Assembly (NCBI RefSeq): GCF_002234675.1
Contig: NC_019867.2
Location: forward strand, 579,501-643,500
Origin: Oryzias latipes
Taxonomy: Eukaryota > Chordata > Actinopteri > Beloniformes > Adrianichthyidae
Direction: 5' to 3'
Length of the DNA: 64,000 nucleotides
Below, in pieces: positions 34,401 to 45,400 of the stretch. The translations under genes and the position numbers were made by a program. Each line of letters opens with the position of its first letter. Positions within the stretch are counted from its first letter, which is position 1. Below the pieces are notes generated by a model. The model saw only the letters and a program-made list of their open reading frames with translations. It ran no database searches and was not told the DNA's origin.

Positions 34401-35147
34401 AAAGATGAATTAGTTAATTACATTAAACACATAAAACATTGATGGCTTTTGCTTTGAGGAGCTTTCATTTAAATGAAGGACAGGATGAATCAGATGACGT
34501 CCAGAGAACTCGCACGTCTCTGGTTTCAGGTCCAGGTCTTCAGAGTGAAGGGTTGAAAGGAGTCCTCATAAATCTCCTTTAGCGGCTGTTTCTTTGGTCT
34601 CAAAGCTGAAACATGATGTGGAGAACCTTTCACTAAAACCAAACAGAAGAAACAAACGAAGCCTCAAACCTCAAGTCTCTGCATGTGAGGCATCAGTGTG
34701 ACTCAAGTCAGAGATGAAGGTTCGAATCCCTGTCAGTGCGCATCTCAGGCTCAAGGCTTTGTCGCTGGTTCTTTTTCACAAGACCAGCATGGATGAATGA
34801 CAGAACAGTGAGATTTAATCTGGGATCTGTTTATGTTCCAGTTTCCTTCAGACGCTTCTCAGTGAGACTTTCTGTTAGATCAAAGCATCTAAAAGTTTTT
34901 ATTTCTCCTGAAGTTCAGCTGCTCATAAATGATTATAAAGATGACATGAGGCCTTTGTAGTCATGTTTTATACTGAAAGAATACTGATAGCACTCAAAAA
35001 CCTTTTGGTTGAACTGATGAACAGAAGTCCAATAAATGTGGGGGTTCAGACGTTTTCAGAGCCTCAAAGAGCCTGTTTTCCTGTCTGCAGCACGCCGCAC
35101 ACATCACCATCACCTCGGACAGCGTGTCTGTGATGGATCTGCGCTGA
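31411..35147 (+). CDS. stambp: STAM-binding protein deubiquitinase (AMSH)
   Basis: Endosomal zinc metallo-deubiquitinase that cleaves Lys63-linked ubiquitin and works with STAM and ESCRT-III. Exons: 31411-31613, 31686-31761, 31844-31939, 32057-32444, 32513-32637, 32972-33109, 33777-33889, 33955-34054 and 35091-35147. All are GT-AG and join to 431 aa (human 424). The N-terminal MIT region is in the first three exons. A charged coiled coil follows ([18 protein letters not shown]...). PTFDRSLKP matches the SH3-binding motif for STAM. The C-terminal JAMM domain has catalytic Glu287 ([11 protein letters not shown]), His342 and His344 (GWIHTHPTQ) and Asp355 (SSVDLHTH). The 3' end [11 protein letters not shown]...SVMDLR is conserved. 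ATG at 31411 is chosen because [18 protein letters not shown] aligns with human AMSH and an acceptor lies close upstream. Introns contain a CA microsatellite near 32715-32741. Closest alternative is stambpl1, but the sequence follows stambp. Confidence 0.97.
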
Positions 35148-35287
35148 TCCGTTTGCTCCGACTCGGACTCTTTTATCAAAGTACGGAGACAGACGTGGGA
35201 GACGGGAACGCAGAGCGGGAGCAGCTGTTGTCTGCCAGCAGGAACTAAACCCACAACCGGCACCTTCCAGCAGCGCCGGCCATCGTT

Positions 35288-35289
<2 letters not shown>

Positions 35290-35321
<32 letters not shown>
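35290..35321. repeat. C32 homopolymer in the stambp 3' UTR
   Basis: Thirty-two consecutive cytosines lie 143 bases after the stop codon and before the poly(A) signal, so the mature mRNA should carry them. Confidence 0.9.
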
Positions 35322-35322
<1 letters not shown>

Positions 35323-35606
35323 TCTCTGCTTTTAACCGCGACGGCTAACACCCATGAACCACACATCCAGGTTGGTTCTGATGGACAGACGAAGTGCCAA
35401 GGCCGGGACCCCCCCCTTTTTAGCGCTAACTCAGATGGGCTTCATCTTTTACACCTCATCACTCCAGAGTGTCCTTGACCAACAGAGTTTAGGCCGAAAA
35501 TGAAACGCTGGTTGAAATGGGGACATGCCCCTTTGCCTCAGCTGCTTGTGGTGGGGGGCAGCTGTACCTGTTTCAGAGGACATTTGAACGATTAGCCATA
35601 ATTATC

Positions 35607-35612
35607 AATAAA
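35607..35612 (+). terminator. stambp: stambp poly(A) signal
   Basis: AATAAA, 460 bases after the stambp stop codon. A downstream TG-rich stretch (35680-35720) resembles a GU-rich element. Confidence 0.7.
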
Positions 35613-36366
35613 ATGACTACAAAAGAGGAAGTAAAATGTATTTACTGTTCTCTTTTCTGCTTATAATATGTGCATGGTGTGTAGTGTTGTGTAGTGTGTG
35701 TGTGTGTGTGTCTGTGTGTGTGGGTTGGGGAGGGGGGCAGCAGTCTTCTGTCTATTAGTGTTGTGATTCTCAGGTTCATGGAGGTCTGCTGTCTTCTTTG
35801 AGCTCTCAGTCCAAAGGGTTTGTGTTCTTAAAGGTTGTGAAGAGCTCAGACTCAGTCATCCAGATAATCACCTTAAACTAGGTAACAGGTGTGCAGAAAA
35901 CATAAGACAAAACATTTTCCAGTTTCCTTCAGTGTCTCATCATCTCTGTTGTTCTCTAGTGCTTTGTTATTTGTCAATAATGAAAGTTACATATGTAACT
36001 ATGGTTTTGTGCCCGTGGCGGTCAGGAGGGATGAAATAGAAAAAACATTTAGGAAATGGAGCGTTCTACAGCTCCTGTCTGCTGCTCATCAAACCTTTTC
36101 CAGTTCTCCACTTTCTGCCTAAAATGCATATTAAATAATTGTTTACTTGCTGCCTTAAACATCCCACTTAGTAAGAATAACCATAAAGGGATCATGGCTA
36201 TACAAAATACAGTTCTGATTGTCAGTAACGGGATGTGGCGGGAACCAAAGCTGTGACTCCACACACGGTGAAGGCGGTGAGCAGAGCTGTTATTTGGTCA
36301 TCCAGTAGGTGGCGGTAGAGTTCCACTCCACACTATTTGGATAACGAAGTAGAGGGAAGAGCGTCC
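35613..36366. other. intergenic spacer between stambp and ppil2
   Basis: Contains a TG microsatellite (about 35690-35720) and a perfect 14-bp palindrome GTTACATATGTAAC at about 35987-36000. That palindrome is followed by CTATGGTTTTGTGCCCGTGG, which resembles a fish interspersed repeat end. The ppil2 promoter should lie at its right edge; no TATA box is obvious. Confidence 0.4.
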
Positions 36367-36392
36367 CCAGTAAACCGGTAGTGGTTTACTGG
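36367..36392 (+). promoter_or_regulatory. ppil2: inverted repeat upstream of the ppil2 start
   Basis: CCAGTAAACC and GGTTTACTGG form a perfect 10-bp stem around GGTAGT, 67 bases before the ppil2 ATG. It lies in either the proximal promoter or the 5' UTR. Confidence 0.5.
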
Positions 36393-36458
36393 TGACGGGT
36401 CCTGCTGTGTTTAGCGTTCTCCTAGTGGATTTTTAATTTTTCCTCTTAAACAGCAAAG

Positions 36459-39400
36459 ATGGGGAAAAGACAACACCAAAAAGATAAAATGTAAGTGTTG
36501 AAAACGCGCCATGTTTGATCATGTTAGCTAACGTTAGGTGCTAGCCAGCTAACAAGCTAACTCGCGTAAGCTCACGTCTTCTCTGTTCTGCTGAGTGTTT
36601 TTTTTTAAAGTTACGATTCTTTTTTTGTAGTTACTGTTTTGTCATTTCCTTGCAGGTACATCACATGTACAGAATATACCAACTTCTATGGCGGGAAGAG
36701 GAGCGGTGAGTCTTGTGGTTTCACCTGCGCGTTAGCATTTCTGGCTGGTGCCAACACGGTTGATGTGTTTTGTTTGGATTGTAGTTTTTAGCGAAAACAA
36801 ATGAATAACTTAACTAAATAAACAAACTCCGTTTTTCTTGGTCAGTCGTATCATTAGTGAACTTGTTTGATGATATTCTTTGAAGCAGTGATGATGTTTG
36901 TGCAAATCTGTCAGAGATGGTTTTCAAAGATGGAATAATGAAATCTGAGAAACATTCAGACTCTGAGATCCTCCAGGATCCAGAGTGACCCACCAGGATC
37001 CAGAAGGGTCCTCCAGGATCCAGAGTGACCCACCAGGATCCAGAAGGGTCCTCCAGGATCCAGAGTGAACCACCAGGATCCAGAACGGTCCTCCAGGATC
37101 CAGAGTGAACCACCAGGATCCAGAACGGTCCTCCAGGATCCAGACTAATCCTCCAGGATCCATAGTGACCCTCCAGGATCCAGAACGGTCCTCCAGGATC
37201 CAGAGTGAAGAACCACCAGGATCCAGAACGGTCATCCAGGATCCAGACTAATCCTCCAGGATCCATAGTGACCCTCCAGGATCCAGAACGGTCCTCCAGG
37301 ATCCAGAGTGAACCACCAGGATCCAGAACGGTCCTCCAGGATCCAGACTAATCCTCCAGGATCCATAGTGACCCTCCAGGATCCAGAGAGGGTCCTCCAG
37401 GATCCCCTGGGATCCTGAATGGTCCTCCGGGATCCAGAAGGATCCTCCGGGATCCAGAAGGGTCCTTCATGCTTCCATGTTCACCGGTTCTAGTCTACCA
37501 ACATTCAGCTTCTGCAGGAGATCTTTCGTTTTCCGTCTTATAGTATTATTGATTTTAATAAACATGAAGAGGTTTTGTCTTGAATTGAAAATCAAAGGAA
37601 AAGCTTGAAATGCTTCAGAGACGTTGGTTCTACAGAGCTGAGAACCTCAGCAGATCCTGGAGATTTTCACTGGATATCTTCTTTTGTTGGCTTTTCTCCT
37701 GAAGACTCTCACATTCTTCCTGATTTTTATTTATGGCTGGTTTTTTGCTTTTTTTCATCGGTAGAAATCCCTCAGGCAAATTTCCGGAGGCTTCCGTTTG
37801 ACCACTGCAGGTAAGCGTGGACCCGTCGGTTCTGGACGTGTTGGCCGCAGACGCTGAGCGCTGTCCCTCTTTCTGATCTGAAACCTTCCAGCTTGTCGCT
37901 CCAGCCGTTTGAGTATCCTGTCTGCACCGAGGACGGAGTGGTGTTCGACCTGCTGTGAGTTCATTTCTCTTCGGTCAGCTAGTTCATCTTCTCGTTTTAG
38001 TATCATTCTTCTGGTTTCCTCCTCATTCAGGAGCATCGTTCCATGGATTAAAAAGTATGGAACCAATCCCATCTCTGGAGAGGTAGAGCAAGCCTCTGAC
38101 CAGAGTTCTGTTAAGTAGTAATGGTGACATTTTCATTGCATTAATTATATTTCCCTTCCAAACAGAAACTGGAAGCCAAGTCTCTGATTAAACTCAACTT
38201 TGCGAAGAACAGTGATGGTAAATCTCTTCACTCCTTTACTGTCTTCAGTCGTTGCTTCTCGTCATTCTTTCATCCGCCGGCCGCCTGACTCGTGTCTTTG
38301 CTCTCAGGAAAGTATCACTGTCCGGTTCTCTACAACGTTTTCACAAACAACTCTCACATCGTGACCAACAAGGTGACGGGGAACGTGTTCTCCCATGAGG
38401 TCAGTGGACCCCCCCCCCCCCCCCCCCCCCCCCGGGTTCTGTTCTCAGAGTGGTCCCGCCTCATTCAGAGCCGGTTCTGCAGCTCTGACCCTCAGTTGGC
38501 CAGATAAAGACATTGAACCCCTTTACAAAAAATAAAGGGACGACCATGACTGTCGGTTGTTGGAAAAGCCCCCCCGAGGTTGAAGGGAGCCACACCCCCA
38601 TTTCTTATTCCTTTATTTCGTTTATGGTGCGTGTCTGTGCACCGTTACGCCATGAAAACCATGAAGAAAACAACATAAAACAGGAGAATAAAGGCAAATG
38701 GAACCAAAAACCTGGTTTCCACGTGTTCAGAGTCTTCAGACCGCCTGAGTCCTGCTCACCTGTGGTCCACAGAGCTCATTCACATTCAGTCACTGTCACT
38801 CATGTTCAAACGTAGCAGCAAATAACATGGATTTCTAGTCAGCAGCTACAGTAAAACTGACAGGTCTGTAGAGCTTAAAGTTCTTCTGCAGTTCAGTCTC
38901 TGGAAAACGCTGAAGTAAAGAGGAGCTGGAGTCTGCTGCAGCGTCACTGTGGTCACAGTTCCTGTTCTTCTCAGGCTGTGGAGCAGCTAAACATCAAAAC
39001 CAAGAGCTTTAAGGATCTCCTGACAGACGAGCCCTTCACCAGGAAGGACATCATAACCCTCCAGGTCAGCACAAGCCCGTCTCCTTTGAAAGTTTCCTGA
39101 AACGTCCGTTCTTTTTTGATGGTTTCTGTGTCTGAAGGATCCAACAAACCTGGATAAGTTCAACGTTTCCAACTTCTTCCATGTGAAAAACAATTTAAAA
39201 GTTCTTGATCCAGGTGAGGCGTCAGGAGGAACATGGATTATGGAAGCTTATCTATGCTTTACTGAATTTTTTATTTTAATTCTCCTTTATTAAGACGAGG
39301 AGAAGGCCAAGCAGGACCCAGCGTACCATCTGAACAGCACCAATCTGGAAACCAGGGAGACCTTAGCCGAGCTCTACAAGGAATACAAAGGAGATCAGCT

Positions 39401-42400
39401 GCTGGCCTCCACCATGAAGGAGCCGGAGGCCAAGAAAACGGACAAACTAAATGCTGTGAGTAGAACCCTGATAGGAATAAACTCCTCCTGACGTTGTTCT
39501 GACACACTTTGTTTTGGCGTAGCGTCAGAGCTTCTTGTTCTTCTCCTCAGAGTTGTTGAATAATTATGAAGCAGATTCTGTTTTTACTGCTGAACAATTG
39601 CCTAATGCAGCAGTGACTCAGCCCCTCCCACATGCAGCAGAGATCTCAGCTGTTTTTTTGTTTTTCAAATCCATCATTTCAACTCAGACAAATGAAGCCA
39701 ATGGCTCAGCTGTTCCTGGTCACATGATAAATACCGTAGGAGCCTTGCTGCCTTTTTGTTTGACTGGAAAACAAGGACAGCAGGTTTTTAATGATGCCAA
39801 CCTGTTTGGTTTTTCCTCTAATGAAAGCTGCTTCACGGAGCAGAGCTCTGTCAGTAAAATGAACCGTCTGGATCGTTTCACTGTCAGATCAGCTGTTCGT
39901 TTTTAGCCAGCAGCTCATGAAAAGTGCCATATCTGCTTCCAACACAAGAGGGAGCCAGACAGACAGGTGTGCAGCTACAGCAGAGTTGGACTGACTGACA
40001 TGACAGCTAATCAGTCAGACTGGAGCAGCTTTTCTCCTCATTTTGAAGCTTCTTTTTGCTGCTGGGCTGCGTTTGGCACAGAGGTTTCCTGAACATGGCG
40101 GTCTGGAGGTGAAGGTGGTCTGAGAGAACAGACACAGCAAATGAGGTGAAGTCTGAGCTTTCACAGCAACTGGAGCAGAAACGTGTAAAGTCTGTGGCTC
40201 CACGTTCATTTTCTGCTCACTGAGCTGTCGGCTTTGCTCAAACGCCGTGTCAACAAATGTGCACGCGAGGACGAGAGGGCCGCAAATCCTCAGCGCTGCA
40301 GCGAAGAGGCGTGCCTCCAGGTTTACATCCATCATGTTAAATCAAAACGTTGAGTTCATGAAAGCCTCTCTTGCCTTTAATGTCCTTTTAGTTTGTCGGC
40401 ATTTTAAAACCATCAGCTTTTCTTCAATGAATAGTTGATCGTTTCTCTGAAAACCAGGTTTTCTGATGTTCAAGGAGTCAACAAATGTATGTTTTTATTA
40501 TCAATATTGCAGTTATTCAGGGGGGTATTCCAGGAAGCATGTTTAAACTCCCCTGACTTTAAGCCTGAACTCTGGCTGAAATCTGCCTGAACTTGCTTAC
40601 TCTGGGTATGTCGGTTCCCAAAGACCGGATATGAGTTGGTGTAATTACGCTCCACTTGGTAACCCTGGGTTAATGCACGTGCACAGCAGGTACATAAAGA
40701 CATTCTCAATAGATCGCCGATTTCTGGAGTCACCATGGAAACGCGTGGAGAAAAAAAGAGAACGCTATACTTCAGTGAGACGGAGTCTGAGATTAATGAC
40801 GGCGTATGAAGATTATACGACCATCAAAAAAGTGACACGGCTGCATCATCAGCAAAAGAAAGTTTCTGCTTGGAGAAAAAGAACAGACAAAGTAAACGCA
40901 CGAGTTTCTGATCTTATTTCCATTTTCCTTGTGACGCATATATATATAACTTATCCAATTTTGCCACCTTAAATGAAATACTTCTATTGGTAACAAATAA
41001 TTGAGTTAAATTTAATCAACCTAATTTCTTACGTCTATAAAACTCAATAATTGTTTTTACAACTCAAATTTATGTATTTATCTAACTAAATGTCATATTA
41101 CTCCAATTCAATTAATATTTTTCCATCTTAATTAATTATATTTCTTGATCTCTCATATGTCTAAGTATGAGCCGGCAGATATGTTCATTTTTATAACAAT
41201 AAAAAGGACGGGAAAGAAATGCACATTGTGCACAAATTCATTAAAGAATTGTCCGTCTTTGTCATTACAATATGTAACGGTAGGGGTGCTCTATAAACTC
41301 ATCATCCTCTCCTTCACTCTCACTCATGGTGCAGAGACATAAGCACAGTGGGACAAAATAACTCGGCAAAACAGCTAAACAACTAAACACATTTGGTCAA
41401 AAAGCCACACTTAAACCCAAATCCGTCCAGATAGGCAAAAGGAATGGTATCCCACAATCCCTTGCGGTGCCGGTCTAACAGCAGCACCAAAGTTAAACCT
41501 ACTTAATTGAATTAATTTGAATGAAAGTAAAATGACTGTCTGAAAACTACGTGTTATTTTTAAACTGACTTAACAAACAAAGGATTTATCTTAACTGAAG
41601 CAAATAACTAAGTTAGATCAAAGTAAAAAAGTTTCTCTTTCCAACATCCATATGTGGTCTTATCCCCCTCTCATGGTGGAAAAAGTATTATCTGAGCTTC
41701 TTCATCCACTAAATCATCTTCAAATGGACACGCCATGCTGCTTCACCTCTCTGAAAACAAACTAACCTTCAACTAAACCTGCTCCAGACCAGGTTATGTT
41801 CAGAGCATGAGTTGCTATGGCAACTTGACATACCCTGAAACATACCTCTGTTTTTGGAACTGAAAGCTGAGGTTATCAACTTCCTTAGCCTCAAACTTAC
41901 CGTGAGAGCTAGCATAACCTACTGTCTGGAATACCCCCCTGGAAACCGGCTCTAAGGTTTTCAGTAACGCTTTCCTTTACAGTACAGTCCTTACAGTGTA
42001 CTTAAGCGGTATTTACATGGTACTTTTTGTGTAACTACTGGGTACTTACAGTGTTTACATGTGTACTTTTTATGGAATTTACTGGTTACTTACTTGGTAC
42101 TTTTACAATGGTACTTTTTGGTTGATTGTTGTTCGTGTGTTCATATTTTGTTTGTAGTTCGCCAGCTGTTCACCTGCTGTTCGTTTGTTGTTTGTTTGTT
42201 TGTTGTTCATTCGTTTGTTGTTCATTTGTTGTTAGTTTTTTGTTTTTAGCTTGTTGTTTGTTTGTTGCCTGTTAGCTTGTTGTTTTCCTGTTAGCTTGTT
42301 GTTTGCCTGTTAGCTTGTTTGTTTGTTTTTAGCTTGTTGTTTGTTTGTTTGTTTGTTGTTTTCCTGTTAGCTTGTTGTTTGCCTGTTAGCTTGTTGTTTG

Positions 42401-45400
42401 TTTGTTTGTTGTTTGCCTGTTAGCTTGTTGTTTGTTGTTAGCTTGTTGTTTGGTTGTTTGTTGTTTTCCTGTTAGCTTGTTGTTTGCCTGTTAGCTTGTT
42501 GTTTGTTTGTTTGTTGTTTGCCTGTTAGCTTGTTTGTTTGTTTGTTTTTAGCTTGTTGTTTGGTTGTTGTTTTTCTGTTAGCTTGTTGTTTGCCTGTTAG
42601 CTTGTTGGTTGTTGTGAGCTTGTTGTTTGTTTGTTTGTTGTTTGCCTGTTAGCTTGTTTGTTTGTTTGTTTTTAGCTTGTTTGGTTGTTGTTAGCTTGTT
42701 TGTTTGTTGTTTTCCTGTTAGCTAGTTGTTTGCCTGTTAGCTTATTGTTTGTTGTTAGCTTGTTGCTTGTTTGTTGTTTTCCTGTTAGCTTGTTGTTTGC
42801 CTGTTAGCTTGTTGTTTGCCTGTTAGCTTGTTGTTTGGTTGTTTGTAGTTTGCCTGTTAGCTTGTTGTTTGGTGGTTGTTAGTTTGTTTGTTGTTTGCCT
42901 GTTTGTTCTTTGTTGTGATGGAAGCCGGTCTTTGACAGGTTCTAAATCTGTTTACAGCAGATGGGTTTTGATGTGAGCTTCTCCTTCTTTGTTTTTCTGC
43001 ATTTTTCCGTCTGTACTTTGAGAGAACAGCATGTCTATTGGTTTAGAAATCATTGAGTCCATGCAGAAAGTAAACATGACACATTTGCCTGTGTCCCCGT
43101 CCAGGCCCACTACTCAACAGGCCGAGTCTCCGCCTCCTTCACCTCCACAGCCATGACTCCTTCAACCATCCATGAAGCCGGTAAGCTAGGATCTGTTCCT
43201 GTGGGTTCTCCTCTGCACGTCAGCCGCTGACCTGGTTTTGTCTGCTGCTTCTGCTGGGATGCAGCCGTGTTCACTGACTTTAAAAAGATAAATGAAAGGG
43301 AATAAAAGCTATTATTATTGTTTATGTCATTGTATCCTGAGGCGGTACATTAGACTTTCTATGAATTCTAATAAGGCAATGTTTTTTGGGTCCACTGGAT
43401 TTCTCTCTGAAGCAGAACCGGCTGGTCCAGTCCTGACGCTCCTCTAAGGCTGGATTCAGACTGGACGCACTTGGTTCACGTAAAGTAAACCAGAACTAGT
43501 CTGAATACACCAAAGTGGACCCTGATCCAGAAGGATCAGGGTCCACTGGGACCCATCGTTTGAGGTGGTCTCGGTTATTTCCAATCGGACTGAGATCCAG
43601 TTCGCCCTGCGTTTCCACTGTCTGAACCCAATCTGCTCAGAGAGGAACGACTGAACCCCAATATGTCTGAGGCCTTTGGAGCGGCCCATGTGTGCAGCGG
43701 TCGCTGTTGTCTGCACGTTTCAGGTGTTCGTTTTTTTACCGTTGTCTTTGTGGCAGACGCCATCGCCGATGATGCTGTGCGGTACCAGTACGTGAAGAAG
43801 AAAGGCTACGTCCGCCTGCACACCAACCTGGGAGACCTGAACCTGGAGCTGCACTGCGATAAGGTGACGTCAGACGCTGCGTTTAAACCCATGCAGCCTT
43901 TATTGATGCCGTAGTCGTTTTTTATTTGATCTTTTTTCTCTGTTGGTACTAAAAACATCAGAACCATAAAACAAGAAACACAGTTTCCTTTCTTTTAAAT
44001 ACCGTCGTCATGACGACGTGGAGCGTTCGGCTGGTTTTTGGGAGTGTAGGATGGAAGTGGTGCAGCATCAGACCTGGAATGTGTTCGTGTCTGACCGTCA
44101 GTGTTTGTCTCCCCCCCCCCCCCCCCCCCCAAACCAGGTTCCCAAAGCTGGAGAGAATTTCATCCGTCTGTGCAAAAAGGGTTACTACGACGGGACCGCC
44201 TTTCACAGGTCCATCCGGAATTTCATGGTGAGGAAGAGACGCTTTTAGCAAATGAGGGGAGAAGGCCTGCACAATATACCGCAAATTTATCGTCATCGCA
44301 ACATCAAGCTGTGCAACATGCATACCGCAAAAGACGGCAAAAATCGCAATAAATGGTTACCTCAAATTTGCAAAAACAAACTCATGGCAGCCTGAAATGG
44401 TGAACAAATGCAAGTAATCCCTTTATGCATTTAACCAATCAGAAGGACCCGTTTACGTTTTTGATCAATCAGATGAGCACTTTTATGTTTGATGTTTGCC
44501 TCCTATGTCGACAAGGGTCATTTGGAGTATAATTTTTATACTGTTGCAGTGAAATGGAAATGATGTTTTTGGTTGTTTGGCTATTTGTTTATATACCGCA
44601 AATTATATCGTTATCGCGATTTTAATCACCAATATCGCATATCACGAGTTTTCCTCATATCGTGCAGCCCTAGAGGGGAGGTCTGCTTCTGCTGAACAGG
44701 CCGGGTCCCAAAGGTTTGAATATTTGGAGCGTCTGCTGATCAAAAGCTGCAATAGATATTCACATATTTGGGTACTTTGATTAAAGAGGAAACGTCAACC
44801 CAAACCCGTTCAGATCCAAATCAAGTCCAGCTCCTTTTCCAAGCTCCCTCCGTCCTCCTCCTCCTCATGAGGAGTCGGGGGGCAGCAGGCTAACCGCTGG
44901 TCTCCAGTCCTCCATCCAGAGCCTTTCTCCAGATCAGTCAGGGAACCCCAAAGTCCAGGCAAGCTGAGGAACACGGTTCCTCTGGGTCTCCTTCCTGGGG
45001 GAGTTTCCCTGAGCAGCGGCTCTTTGCTGAGCTCCTCACCCTCCCTCTAAGGAGCAGCCACTGCCTCCCCCCTTCCAGACGTTTGCATCCAGGATCTCCT
45101 CCTGGTCCGACCCAGAGTCTGTAGGTGAGGGGAGGAACATGGACTCTGCTCCTCCTTCACTACGATCCACCCGTCAACCTTTCTGCACTCAGACCTGAAC
45201 GTCTCCACGTGGAGCAGGAGCTCTGCACACATCCAGAGAACGGGTGATGGAACACAGCATCTCCATCTTCTAAAGCTGACCCTTTCTCTTTCCAGATCCA
45301 GGGAGGAGACCCGACCGGCACCGGCACAGGTAGGCGGAGCTTGGACCGCTTTCAGTGGCGGAGCGGCTCTGAATGACTGAAGGTCCTCTTTAGAGATGCT

